64,000 nt of DNA from JBNAGF01 sp049801055 (GTDB lineage Bacteria > Pseudomonadota > Alphaproteobacteria > Rhodobacterales > Rhodobacteraceae): NCBI RefSeq assembly GCF_049801055.1, contig NZ_JBNAGF010000005.1, positions 124,001 through 188,000 of the forward strand, written 5' to 3'. Of the stretch, positions 50,752 through 59,537 are shown in pieces. The translations under genes and the position numbers were made by a program. The notes beneath the pieces were generated by a model that searched no databases, was not told the origin of the DNA, and worked only from the letters and a program-made list of their open reading frames with translations. Numbering within the stretch: the stretch's first letter is position 1; each line of letters begins with the position of its first letter.

Positions 50752-51507
50752 CTAGACGCGGGGATCGTCCAGCCCGGACGGGAAGCGCCGGGGCAGCAGT
50801 CCAGCTTGAAACCAATTGATCATCGAGTAAATCGAATAGACCGGTAACCCTGTCCGTTTCCGAATGTCGGCGGCGTAGGGGACCATGTTGGTGCATTCCA
50901 GCACGATCGCTCCGGCATCAGGAGTGCATTTGAGGATCTCGTCCGCTGCGGCCAGCATGTCGAGTCTGCACGCATCAAAGTCGATCCGGGGCGCGTCACC
51001 CAGTACATCCCGCGTAAAGCAGCGGCCCTGGTCGGTTCCATAAATCGGCGTGTCGACCGACACACCGGCAGCAACGAGATGCGCCTTTGTCAGCGTAGCC
51101 TTGGAAATGGTCAGAATTACCGTTTGTTTTCCTCGCGGTAACAGGGCCTGAACCATTGGCACCTGCATCAGCGACGAGGTGACCACCGGCACGCCGAGTG
51201 CGGTGCGCAATTCATTCTGAACAAGGGCGAGGAACCCGCAATTCGTAGTGATGCCATCGCAGCCCGACGCGACGAGATCGCGGCCGGCTTCGATGAAGGC
51301 GTCCAGCAGTTCGGTCGGGTCGCCGCGCACCACTTTGTCAGGCGAAGCGCCGCGAACCACGCGATACTGGACCGGGAAGGGCCATGTCAGGGCGTTGCCC
51401 ATATCTCCGGGGATACGGGGAAATCGGGTCTCGAGCATCAGGATGCCAACGGTCGCGCCGTAGATTGTTTTTCCGCCGGACTGTGTCGAAGCTGGATCAA
51501 GGGCCAT
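50752..51507 (-). CDS. Asp/Glu-racemase-superfamily protein
   Basis: 251 residues from ATG 51507 (GAGG six bases upstream). The two catalytic cysteines of the superfamily lie in GITTNCGFLALVQ (C90) and IVLECTNMVPYA (C205). Related to hydantoin and aspartate racemases and to maleate isomerase; which activity applies is unknown. It is downstream of the GntR gene on the same strand, so it belongs to that regulator's unit. Confidence 0.85.
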   Translation of the reverse strand: MALDPASTQSGGKTIYGATVGILMLETRFPRIPGDMGNALTWPFPVQYRVVRGASPDKVVRGDPTELLDAFIEAGRDLVASGCDGITTNCGFLALVQNELRTALGVPVVTSSLMQVPMVQALLPRGKQTVILTISKATLTKAHLVAAGVSVDTPIYGTDQGRCFTRDVLGDAPRIDFDACRLDMLAAADEILKCTPDAGAIVLECTNMVPYAADIRKRTGLPVYSIYSMINWFQAGLLPRRFPSGLDDPRV

Positions 51508-51514
51508 GGGAACC

Positions 51515-52204
51515 TCAGAGATCGGGAACGTAAAGCTGGGCATAGGCCTCGCGCACGGCCTGCGTGGCACTGTCTCGGCGGCGCTCGATATGGGCGCGCA
51601 TCCGGGTTGCGGCTTCTTTCGCATTGCGGCGGGCCACGGCGTCGAGAATGCTGCGATGAGCTGAGACCATACTCTGCCCGTCCGGAGCGGTTTCGCGCAA
51701 CCGGCGCAGATCGATCAGACGCAGATACCGGATCCGGTCGTTAAGGTTTGTGAGCATACGCGCCAATTCCGCATTGCGCGACAGTGCGCAGAGCCGGAGG
51801 TGAAACAGCTCGTCCATCGCCAGCAGTTTCTCGGGATCGGCCTCCGGAGTGTAGTCGGGCGCGATCTCGGCGAGGTCCTGTTGCAGCGCGGAAATATCTG
51901 AATTGCTGCCGCGTTCGCAGGCCAGTCGCACCGCTTCGATCTCGACCGCGACACGGGCTTCATAAAGATCCATGACCAGCTCGGGCGACAGGGAACGGCA
52001 GAAAAACCCGCGCCCTGATCGGAACGTCAGGAACCCTTCGGCCACCAGCCTGTTCAGCGCCTCACGGATCGGAGTGCGCGACGCGTCCAGTTCCGCGGCC
52101 AGCGCGCTTTCGTTGATCCGGGCGTCCGGCTTGAAGGCAAAATCCGCCGCCATGCGCCTGAGCGCATCATAGATCCGGTCCACGTTGCTTTCGGATTTTG
52201 CCAT
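51515..52204 (-). CDS. GntR-family regulator with FCD domain
   Basis: 229 residues from ATG 52204 (GGAG five bases before; a GTG two codons earlier is rejected). N-terminal winged helix: RIYDALRRMAADF, INESALAAELDASRTPIREALNRL, EGFLTFRSGRGFFC. The C-terminal helical FCD domain carries its metal-site Asp/His in the DLYEARVAVEIEAVRLAC and DELFHLRL blocks. Divergent from the ThDP enzyme; a TGTATACA half-palindrome lies between and fits FCD regulators. Confidence 0.93.
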   Translation of the reverse strand: MAKSESNVDRIYDALRRMAADFAFKPDARINESALAAELDASRTPIREALNRLVAEGFLTFRSGRGFFCRSLSPELVMDLYEARVAVEIEAVRLACERGSNSDISALQQDLAEIAPDYTPEADPEKLLAMDELFHLRLCALSRNAELARMLTNLNDRIRYLRLIDLRRLRETAPDGQSMVSAHRSILDAVARRNAKEAATRMRAHIERRRDSATQAVREAYAQLYVPDL

Positions 52205-52269
52205 TTCCACTCCTCTTTGGTTGCGAGACTAGTGCGGTATTGACATGTGCGCAAGATATGATGCAAGGC

Positions 52270-52277
52270 TGTATACA
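52270..52277. promoter_or_regulatory. Possible GntR/FCD operator TGTATACA
   Basis: TGTATACA with flanks C...A gives 9 of 10 bases of the TTGTATACAA form reported for some FCD regulators. Located 29 bp before the ThDP-enzyme start and 65 bp before the GntR start. A TTGACA box (52240-52245) precedes it. Confidence 0.45.
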
Positions 52278-52306
52278 ATTTTGAACGCAGAAAACCGGAG
52301 GCCCGC

Positions 52307-53998
52307 ATGAGCAACCAGATGAATGGCGCCGAGGCGATGGTTCGCATGCTGGAAGAGCAGGGGGTGCGGCACATCTTTGGGCTGTGCGGAGATACCACGC
52401 TGCCATTTTACGACGCGATGCTGCGGCTGGATCACGCGATCACCCATGTGCTGACACGGGATGAGCGCAGTGCCACCTACATGGCGGACGGCTATTCGCG
52501 GGTGACGGGCCGGGTTGGTGTGGCCGAGGGTCCGTCGGGTGGCGGTGCGACCTATATCCTGCCGGGGTTGATCGAAGCCTCGGAAAGCTCCTATGCGGTG
52601 CTGGGGATCACCACAGACATCTCGGTGGCCTCTTACGGCAAGTACCCGCTGACCGAGGTCAATCAGGAGGCGTTGATGGCGCCGCTGACCAAGTGGAACA
52701 CGGTGGTCAGCCGTGCCGATCACATCCCGCGCATGGTGCGCGCGGCGTTCCGGGCCATGACCACCGGGCGATCGGGCGCGGCGCATATCGGGCTGCCCTA
52801 TGACGTTCAGTATGACGCGGTCGAGGTGTCCGATATCTGGGCCGATCCGGCCACGGCCAGCTATCCGGCCTATCCCCAGGCGCCACAGTCGGGCGCGGCG
52901 CAGGCGGCGGTTGAGGCCATTTGTTCCGCGAAGAACCCGCTGATCGTCTGCGGCGGCGGCGTGGTGATCGCAGGCGCGATGGAGGAGTTGGACCGGCTGG
53001 CAAAGCGGCTGGATATTCCGGTCGCCACTTCGATTTCGGGGCAGGGATCCTTGGCCGAGACGCATCCCAACTGTCTTGGTGTCGTGGGTTCAAACGGCGG
53101 GACCGACGAAACCTGGGAGATGATGGAGGCGGCCGACCTGGTGGTGTTCATGGGTTGCCGGGCTGGCTCGACTACAACAGCGCGTTGGGAAGCGCCAAAG
53201 CCGGGCACGCGGATCGTGCATTTTGACAATGACCCGATGGTGATGAACGCCAATTACCGCACCGAGGTCGCGGTGGTAGGCGATCTGAGGTTGGCGCTGG
53301 CCGAGGTGAACGCAGTGCTTGATGCGCGCGATCAAGGTGCCGACACCTTTGGCGGCGCGGCAGCAGTGGAGGAAAAGAAGAAACGAAAGTTCGAGATATT
53401 CGACAAGCTGGCGCTGTCCGATCAGGCGCCGATCCGGCCGGAACGGGTGATCCGCGCGTTGCTGAAGGTGCTGCCCGAGGATGCCACGGTGGTGTCCGAT
53501 CCCGGCACCAGCTGCCCCTATTTCTCGGCCTATTACCAGTTGCCGAAACCGGGTCGGCATTTCATCACCAACCGGGCGCATGGGGCGTTGGGCTATTCGC
53601 TCTCGGCAGCGCTGGGAGCGTGGTATGGGCGGCCCGCGTCCAAGACCGTCGCGCTGATGGGGGATGGGTCGTTCGGGTTCACAGTGGGTGAACTGGAAAC
53701 CGTCTGTCGGTCGCGCGCGCCGATCACTTACGTGGTGTTCTCGAACGCGAATTTCGGATGGATCAAGGCCAGCCAATTCGCCGACAAGGACGCACGTTAC
53801 TACAACGTGGATTTCGGGCGTACCGATCATGCGGCCATCGCCTCGGCCTATGGGGTCAAGAGCTGGCGGGTTCAGGATCCGGCGGATCTGGACCGGGTTC
53901 TGGCGCAGGCCGTAGCCCATGACGGGCCGACGCTGGTGGATGTGGTGACGCAGCCGCTGGAAGAGAGCAATGCCCCGGTAAGGCGGTGGATGGGGTGA
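52307..53998 (+). CDS. Thiamine-diphosphate enzyme, acetolactate-synthase-like
   Basis: 563 residues. N-terminal Pyr domain with the catalytic Glu in TRDERSATYMADGYSR (E53); middle domain after GSAAHI-like SGAAHIGLPYDVQ; PP domain with the ThDP motif MGDGSFGFTVGELETVCRSR ending in SNANFGWIK. The family makes or breaks carbon-carbon bonds next to a carbonyl; the glyoxylate-carboligase/oxalyl/sulfoacetaldehyde branches are alternatives. No regulatory small subunit gene follows, so biosynthetic acetolactate synthase is unlikely. Divergent from GntR, which probably controls it together with the racemase-like enzyme. Confidence 0.9.
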   Translation: MSNQMNGAEAMVRMLEEQGVRHIFGLCGDTTLPFYDAMLRLDHAITHVLTRDERSATYMADGYSRVTGRVGVAEGPSGGGATYILPGLIEASESSYAVLGITTDISVASYGKYPLTEVNQEALMAPLTKWNTVVSRADHIPRMVRAAFRAMTTGRSGAAHIGLPYDVQYDAVEVSDIWADPATASYPAYPQAPQSGAAQAAVEAICSAKNPLIVCGGGVVIAGAMEELDRLAKRLDIPVATSISGQGSLAETHPNCLGVVGSNGGTDETWEMMEAADLVVFMGCRAGSTTTARWEAPKPGTRIVHFDNDPMVMNANYRTEVAVVGDLRLALAEVNAVLDARDQGADTFGGAAAVEEKKKRKFEIFDKLALSDQAPIRPERVIRALLKVLPEDATVVSDPGTSCPYFSAYYQLPKPGRHFITNRAHGALGYSLSAALGAWYGRPASKTVALMGDGSFGFTVGELETVCRSRAPITYVVFSNANFGWIKASQFADKDARYYNVDFGRTDHAAIASAYGVKSWRVQDPADLDRVLAQAVAHDGPTLVDVVTQPLEESNAPVRRWMG

Positions 53999-54014
53999 GA
54001 TTTCTTGCGCCAAG

Positions 54015-54038
54015 TCCGGCGGAGCCGTCTCCGCCGGA
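54015..54038. terminator. Bidirectional terminator hairpin between the ThDP and nuclease genes
   Basis: TCCGGCGGAG, loop CCGT, CTCCGCCGGA: a perfect 10-bp stem in a 52-bp gap between convergent genes, followed by TTAAT on the plus strand. Confidence 0.75.
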
Positions 54039-54050
54039 TTAATGCCGTTG

Positions 54051-54662
54051 CTATGTCGGATATTGCGTTGCGGGCGTTTTCTGCTGCGTTTCTTCGAACT
54101 CTTTCCATACGTGCATTCGGCCATTTTGGCGAGCATCGGCGAGAAAGAGCTTCTTTCTCGCGTCGGGCGTTTCCAGGTCTTTGTACTTTCCGCTTGAAAA
54201 CTTTGGCCAATCTATTGCCATTCCCAGCTTGACCATTTCAGCAGAGAGATCTCGCCCGTCTGGAAGGTAACACCGAGCGACAACCCGGCCATAATCATCC
54301 TTGTCGGTGATTTCAGCTCTGATTGCTTGTCCTTTGCACAGTCTGTGCAGCTCCCATTTTGCTTTCTTTCCGTAGGGGTGGTTGAGCTCGGGAGCATCGA
54401 TCCCGAAAAGCCGTATCTGTTGTCGCCTTATTTTCACCGTATCCCCATCAACAACCCATGCAGGCCCGGACACCACGCGGCTTTGGGTCAGATGTCTCGA
54501 ACTCCGCTCGTCGAAGCGCGATTTCTGGGCATCAGTCGCTCGTGCGCGTTGCTGCCGCGGTGTGGGCGGTGTCATTGCCGCCCGGTCTTTCTTTGAGTGG
54601 CCTGATCTGAAGACCAGGATCAGAACGCCGGCGAAAACGAAAGTGACTAACAGAAATTCCAA
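54051..54662 (-). CDS. Membrane-anchored thermonuclease (SNase-like)
   Basis: 203 residues. An N-terminal TM helix (MEFLLVTFVFAGVLILVFRS) followed by a basic linker, then an SNase fold: WVVDGDTVKI (D72), IRLFGIDAPELNHP (R84, D89, E92) and DDYGRVVARCY (R126), so all catalytic residues of staphylococcal nuclease are kept. Sits in the membrane, facing outward if N-in. The gene and its 5' side have clearly lower GC than the flanking catabolic genes, which suggests acquisition from elsewhere. Confidence 0.9.
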   Translation of the reverse strand: MEFLLVTFVFAGVLILVFRSGHSKKDRAAMTPPTPRQQRARATDAQKSRFDERSSRHLTQSRVVSGPAWVVDGDTVKIRRQQIRLFGIDAPELNHPYGKKAKWELHRLCKGQAIRAEITDKDDYGRVVARCYLPDGRDLSAEMVKLGMAIDWPKFSSGKYKDLETPDARKKLFLADARQNGRMHVWKEFEETQQKTPATQYPT

Positions 54663-54888
54663 GGCTAACTCCTCAATTAACCAGTTCTGGGTTCACCTCC
54701 CAAACTTAGCCAGTTGAAGCGTTAAACAGGCTCGAAACTCTGCAATTGCTTGTGAGTTTTGGCCAAGTGCATTGTCTTGGTCGATGCGGGCATTGTGCCG
54801 GATCGTAACGGTCGCGATCGGGGGATCGGTGTGCTCACGCGTTTTTTTGACCGGGGGAGGGGCGCCCGATGGGGCACCCCCGGTTTAC
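54663..54888. other. Lower-GC intergenic region with a hairpin
   Basis: 226 bp between the nuclease start and the fadJ stop. The first part is AT-richer than its surroundings and holds no ORF. The end has a stem ACCGGGGG / CCCCCGGT (54850-54857 and 54877-54884) just after the fadJ stop on the minus strand; no U-tract on that strand. No att-site or tRNA fragment could be identified. Confidence 0.45.
54850..54884 (-). terminator. Hairpin after the fadJ-like gene
   Basis: An 8-bp perfect stem (ACCGGGGG with CCCCCGGT) with further GC pairs inside the loop, 4 bp downstream of the stop codon. The RNA beyond it is A-rich rather than U-rich, so termination efficiency is uncertain. Confidence 0.5.
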
Positions 54889-57033
54889 TTAGGCAAAGGC
54901 CTTGCCGTCTGCCACATGCCGTTTCAGGATTTCCGGCGGGGCAAATCGCGGGCCATATGCCCCGGCCAGCTCCTCACAGCGTGCGAGGAAACGGTCCAGC
55001 CCGTAGGTGTTGACGAACTGGATGTAACCGCCGGTCTGCACTGGCGCGCCGATCCCGAGGATCGAGCCAACATTGCCGTCCGCGACTGTGCGCAAAACGC
55101 CCTCTTCGAGACAGCGCAGGCTCTCCAAAACGGCACGAAACAGGATGCGATCCTGAATGTCCTGATCCGGGATCTCCGCGTTCTGATCGCGCCATGCCTC
55201 CAGCCCGGACCAGACCGTTTTGCCGGCTTCGGAATAGTCGTAGAACCCCTTTCCGGTTGCGCGTCCATGGCGGCCATGCTGCGACAGCATTTCGGCCAGC
55301 ATGGCGCGGGCGCGCGGGTTCTGCTCCTGTTCAGGATCAAGCAGACCCATCTCCACCTGCGTATTGTAGATGTCGACGACCAGTTTGATCTGCACTTCAT
55401 CGAGCAGCGACAGCATTCCAGTGGGCATGCCGGTCAGGCGCGACAGGTTGTCGACCCGCACCGGGTCATGGCCCTCGGCCACCAGCTCCACCGCTTCGAT
55501 GATCTTGGTGCCGATTGTGCGCGAAGTGTAGAATCCGGTGCTGTCACCGACGATGATCGGCGTCTTACGGATCTGTTGCGCAAAGTCGAAGGCGCGGGCC
55601 AGCGTTTCGTCCGAGGTCTCGTCGCCGGCAATGATTTCCAGAAGCGGCATCTTGTCGACCGGTGAAAAGAAATGCAGGCCAACGAAGTTTTCCGGCTTGG
55701 CAGATCCGGTCGCCAGGCGGGTGATTGGCAGGGTCGAGGTATTGGAGCCCCAGATGCCGCCCTCGGCCAGCAGCGCCTCGTGCTCGGCGAGAACCTTGTC
55801 CTTGACGTCGATCTGTTCGAAAACCGCCTCGATGATCAGGTCGCAGCCCTTTATGTCCTCGGCTTTGTCAGTGGGGGTGATAAGGGCCAGAACCGCGTTG
55901 CGCTGTTCCTCGGTCATTCGGCCCCTCTTGACGCGCTTGTCGAGCAGGCCGGCGGTATACGCCTTGCCGCGCTCGGCGGCCTCAATCGACATGTCCTTGA
56001 GCACAACCGGAATTCCGGCCATGGCGGCGGAATAGGTGATGCCCTGACCCATCATGCCTGCACCAAGAATGCCAAGACGCTCAACTTTGGAGCGCGGCAC
56101 ATCCTTGGGACGGCTGGCGCCGCCATTGACCTTGTTCATGCCGAAAAACAGGGTTTCGATCATGTTCTTGGTGGTGGCCAGCGGGGTCAGAGATACGAAT
56201 TTCCGGCTCTCATAGCGCTGGGCGGTGTCGAAATCGAGCTTGCCCGCGGCCTCGGTCATGATATCGAGGATTTTCACCGGCGCGGGCATCAGCCCCCGGG
56301 TCTTCTTGAACAGCATCGCTGAGGCGCCCGCGATCTGCGTCATCATCTTGGGCGAGGTCGAAGGTCCGCCAGGGATCCGGTAGCCTTTGCTGTCCCAGGG
56401 CTGAGTTGCCGCCGCGGCATCGCCCTGAACCGACAGGATGTACTCCCTTGCACGGCTCAGCAGCTGGTCGGCGGGAACCACCTCGTGGACCAGCCCCGCT
56501 TTGAGCGCCTTGTCGGGGGAGACCTGACGGCCTTCGAGCAGGAAGGGCATCGCGCCTTCAAGTCCGAGCAGATAGGTCATGCGGACAACGCCACCGCCAC
56601 CGGGCAGCAGACCCAAAGTGACTTCGGGCAGCCCGATCTTGGTTTTGGGATTGTCGGCGGCGATCCGGTAATTGCAGGCAAGACAGATCTCGAACCCGCC
56701 GCCGAGCGCCACGCCGTTGATCGCGGCCACCACGGGAACAGGCAGTTTCTCCTGCTGCCGCATGATGGCCTTGGCGGCCTCGACCGAGTTGAACAGCTCC
56801 CCGACCCCGTCGGGCTCGATGCTTTTCAGCATGTTGAGATCGCCGCCGGCAAAGAATGTGTCCTTGGCCGAGGTCCAGATCACCCCTTTCAGGTCTGTTT
56901 CAGCCTTGATCCGGTCCATCGTGTCGGAAAACAGCGGCCAGAACTGCGCGTTCATCGTATTGACCGGCCCGTCCATGTCCATGGTGATGGTGACGATGCC
57001 GTCGGCGTCCTTGTGATATGCGAATTCACCCAT
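54889..57033 (-). CDS. fadJ: Bifunctional enoyl-CoA hydratase / 3-hydroxyacyl-CoA dehydrogenase
   Basis: 714 residues. N-terminal crotonase domain with oxyanion-hole region GVALGGGFEICLACNYR and the catalytic Glu in GLPEVTLGLLPGGGG; then the NAD-binding motif ERLGILGAGMMGQGITYSAA at ~310 and the two-part C-terminal dehydrogenase domain with VGLHFFSPVDKMPLLEII. It catalyses two successive steps of fatty acid beta-oxidation; the alpha subunit of the trifunctional complex. FadB is the near alternative name. Follows the thiolase by 12 bp, as in fad operons. Confidence 0.93.
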   Translation of the reverse strand: MGEFAYHKDADGIVTITMDMDGPVNTMNAQFWPLFSDTMDRIKAETDLKGVIWTSAKDTFFAGGDLNMLKSIEPDGVGELFNSVEAAKAIMRQQEKLPVPVVAAINGVALGGGFEICLACNYRIAADNPKTKIGLPEVTLGLLPGGGGVVRMTYLLGLEGAMPFLLEGRQVSPDKALKAGLVHEVVPADQLLSRAREYILSVQGDAAAATQPWDSKGYRIPGGPSTSPKMMTQIAGASAMLFKKTRGLMPAPVKILDIMTEAAGKLDFDTAQRYESRKFVSLTPLATTKNMIETLFFGMNKVNGGASRPKDVPRSKVERLGILGAGMMGQGITYSAAMAGIPVVLKDMSIEAAERGKAYTAGLLDKRVKRGRMTEEQRNAVLALITPTDKAEDIKGCDLIIEAVFEQIDVKDKVLAEHEALLAEGGIWGSNTSTLPITRLATGSAKPENFVGLHFFSPVDKMPLLEIIAGDETSDETLARAFDFAQQIRKTPIIVGDSTGFYTSRTIGTKIIEAVELVAEGHDPVRVDNLSRLTGMPTGMLSLLDEVQIKLVVDIYNTQVEMGLLDPEQEQNPRARAMLAEMLSQHGRHGRATGKGFYDYSEAGKTVWSGLEAWRDQNAEIPDQDIQDRILFRAVLESLRCLEEGVLRTVADGNVGSILGIGAPVQTGGYIQFVNTYGLDRFLARCEELAGAYGPRFAPPEILKRHVADGKAFA

Positions 57034-57045
57034 CGTGTTCTCTCC

Positions 57046-58254
57046 TCAAAGACGCTCGATCAGGGTCGAGATACCCATGCCGCCACCGACACAGAGCGAG
57101 ATCATCGCGCGCTTGGCGTCGCGGCGCTCCAGCTCGTCCAGCACGGTCGACACCAGCATGCCGCCGGTGGCGCCCAGCGGGTGGCCCATGGCGATGGCCC
57201 CGCCATTCACGTTGGTGATCTCGTGGTCGATATCGAGATCCTTCATGTAGCGCAGCGCGACGGACGCAAAGGCTTCGTTGATCTCCCAGATGTCGATGTC
57301 CGAGACTTTGAGCCCGGCCTTGTCGAGACATTTCTGCGCCGCCGGTCCGGGACCGGCCAGCATGATCACAGGGTCGGTGGAAATAACGGTGGCCGAGACG
57401 ACGCGGGCACGGGGCTCGAGCCCCAGATCCTTGCCTGCCCTTTCAGACCCGATCATCACCGCCGAAGACCCATCCACGATGCCCGAGGAATTGCCGGGTG
57501 TGTGCACATGGTTGATCCGTGTGACCTGCGGGTATTTCGCCAATGCCATATCGTCAAAGCCGAAGCCGCCCATCTGTGCGAAGGACGGGTTGAGCGCACC
57601 CAGCTTCTGCATGTCCGTGTCGGGTTTGATGTAGTCGTCGCGTTCCAGAATGGTGAGGCCGTTCTCGTCCATCACCGGCACCACCGAGCGGTCGAACCAG
57701 CCATTGTCTCTGGCCTTGGCCGCACGTTTCTGGCTTTCGACGGCGAAGGCGTCCACATCCTCGCGAGAGTATCCGTCGATGGTGGCAATCAGGTCAGCGC
57801 CGATGCCTTGCGGAGCAGAGTTCTGGTCGGCTACGAATTCAGGGTCGGAGAACATCGCACCACCGCCCGAGAGCATCGGGATGCGGCTCATGGATTCGAC
57901 CCCGCCGGCGACAACCAGATCTTCCTGGTCCGAGCCCACCTTGGCGGCAGCCATGTTCACCGCCTCCAGTCCAGAGGCGCAGAACCGATCCAGCTGCACC
58001 CCGGGCACTGCCTCGTCCCAATGGGCCGCCTGCACGGCGGCCTTGGCGACACAGGCGCCCTGATCGCCGACGGCGGCGGTGCAGCCCAGCATCACGTCGC
58101 CGACGCGGGAGGTGTCGAGATCGTGCCGCCTCTGCAATTCGCGCAGCAGGCCGGCCGCCAGCTGGATCGGCTTCACTTCATGCAGGGTTCCGTCTTTCTT
58201 GCCGCGAGAGCGCGGGGTGCGGACAGCGTCAAAAATATAGGCGGGCGTTGCCAT
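57046..58254 (-). CDS. fadA: Acetyl-CoA C-acyltransferase (thiolase)
   Basis: 402 residues from ATG 58254; an upstream extension to 58335 lacks family match. Active-site Cys in LDRFCASGLEAVNMAAAKV, the NEAFAS block WEINEAFASVALRY, HPLGATGG and the second Cys in SLCVGGGMGISTLIERL. It cleaves 3-ketoacyl-CoA to acetyl-CoA and a shorter acyl-CoA. Pairs with the downstream multifunctional enzyme to form the beta-oxidation complex. Confidence 0.95.
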   Translation of the reverse strand: MATPAYIFDAVRTPRSRGKKDGTLHEVKPIQLAAGLLRELQRRHDLDTSRVGDVMLGCTAAVGDQGACVAKAAVQAAHWDEAVPGVQLDRFCASGLEAVNMAAAKVGSDQEDLVVAGGVESMSRIPMLSGGGAMFSDPEFVADQNSAPQGIGADLIATIDGYSREDVDAFAVESQKRAAKARDNGWFDRSVVPVMDENGLTILERDDYIKPDTDMQKLGALNPSFAQMGGFGFDDMALAKYPQVTRINHVHTPGNSSGIVDGSSAVMIGSERAGKDLGLEPRARVVSATVISTDPVIMLAGPGPAAQKCLDKAGLKVSDIDIWEINEAFASVALRYMKDLDIDHEITNVNGGAIAMGHPLGATGGMLVSTVLDELERRDAKRAMISLCVGGGMGISTLIERL

Positions 58255-58379
58255 CGTCTCTCCTCCTGATCCGATTTCCGCGGAGCGTATGGGCTGGCGG
58301 GATGATTTACCAACAGGACAGTAACGGCATTTCATTTGTGACGTGGCGTAGCCATTCGAAATCCCACTTGTTCAGCAGA

Positions 58380-59537
58380 TTACTGCCCGGCCAGCCCCAT
58401 CTGCCGAACGGCGAGGTCGCGCATAATTTCTTCGGACCCGCCGCCGATCGCCATGACTTTGACCTCGCGCCAGACCCGTTCTACCGGGTTGCCGGTCAGG
58501 TAACCCGCGCCGCCAAAGATTTGCATGCCCTCCGAAGCCACAAATTCGAGAGATTTCGTTGCCTGTACTTTTGCCTTGGCAATCTCGGCCGCTGGCATCA
58601 GCCCTTGGTTTATCGCCCAGCAGATGCGCTCGAGATAGGCCTCGATCATGTCGATCTTTGCCGACATCTCGGCGAATTTGTGAGCGATCACCTGATGTTC
58701 GACAAGTTTCTGGCCAAAGGTTTTTCTTTCGCGAGCCCATTCGAGAGACGACTCGTAGCAGATCCGCATCATGCCCAGCGATCCGGCAACCATGGCTAGC
58801 CGTTCGTAGTTGAAGTTGTTCATGATGGCCAGAAATCCCTTGTTTTCAGGCCCGATCAAGGCAGCCTCCGGAACCGCGCAGTCATCAAAATGCAGCATCG
58901 CCTGTTCCGAACAGTGCCAGCCCATCTTGCGGCCAAGGGGCGTGCGGGTGAAGCCGGGTGTGCCGGCCTCGACGAGAAAGAGGGAAATGCCGCCCAGCCC
59001 GGCGCCGCCGGTGCGGGCGCCGACCACGAACCATTGTGATTCCATTCCGCCCGTGATGAAGGCCTTGGCCCCGTTCAGGGCCCAGCCGCGGCCCTTTCGT
59101 TCGGCCCGTGTCGAAAGATTTGCCACATCGGATCCGCCCCCGGGTTCGGTGATGGCAAGCGACGAACTGATCCGACCGGCGATGATGTCCGGCAGAACGC
59201 TCGTCTTGAAGTCCTCAGGGGCCAGCTTGGCGATCGGTCCGATCGAGATCATGCGCCCGCCCACTGCGGCGGCAAAGCCTGAAGCACCGCAGCCAAAGGC
59301 GAGTTCGGCATAGTCGGCCCGCATGAAGGCATCGTCAAATCCGAGGCCGCCGTATTTTTCCTCGATGCCGAAGCCGAATACTCCCAGTTCGGCGACTTTT
59401 TCGTGCATCTGCCATGGCACATTGCCTTGGGCCTCCCAGTCCTCAAGATGCGGTTTCACTTCGCTGTCGAAGAACCTCGAAAGATTGGATCGAAACGCGT
59501 CCCGTTCGGGTGTCATGAAAGGCGATGGACAGGTCAT
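58380..59537 (-). CDS. Acyl-CoA dehydrogenase
   Basis: 385 residues. ISSSLAITEPGGGSDVANL (FAD/substrate loop), GAKAFITGGMESQW, RLAMVAGSLGMMRICYES, and the C-terminal GMQIFGGAGYLTGNPVERVWREVKVMAIGGGSEEIMRDL typical of the short and medium chain family. The first oxidation of an acyl-CoA, passing electrons to ETF. Starts inside the TetR stop (ATGA), so they share one transcript; AtuD-like or LiuA-like activity is suggested by neighbours. Confidence 0.92.
   Translation of the reverse strand: MTCPSPFMTPERDAFRSNLSRFFDSEVKPHLEDWEAQGNVPWQMHEKVAELGVFGFGIEEKYGGLGFDDAFMRADYAELAFGCGASGFAAAVGGRMISIGPIAKLAPEDFKTSVLPDIIAGRISSSLAITEPGGGSDVANLSTRAERKGRGWALNGAKAFITGGMESQWFVVGARTGGAGLGGISLFLVEAGTPGFTRTPLGRKMGWHCSEQAMLHFDDCAVPEAALIGPENKGFLAIMNNFNYERLAMVAGSLGMMRICYESSLEWARERKTFGQKLVEHQVIAHKFAEMSAKIDMIEAYLERICWAINQGLMPAAEIAKAKVQATKSLEFVASEGMQIFGGAGYLTGNPVERVWREVKVMAIGGGSEEIMRDLAVRQMGLAGQ

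Noticed and set aside
52229..54136. Long frames opposite the ThDP enzyme
   Set aside because: His/Arg-rich antisense shadows.
54663..54760. Integration site next to the low-GC nuclease gene
   Set aside because: No direct repeats, integrase or tRNA end could be found.
56485..58269. 594-residue frame opposite fadA and fadJ
   Set aside because: Spans two real genes on the other strand and has shadow-type composition.
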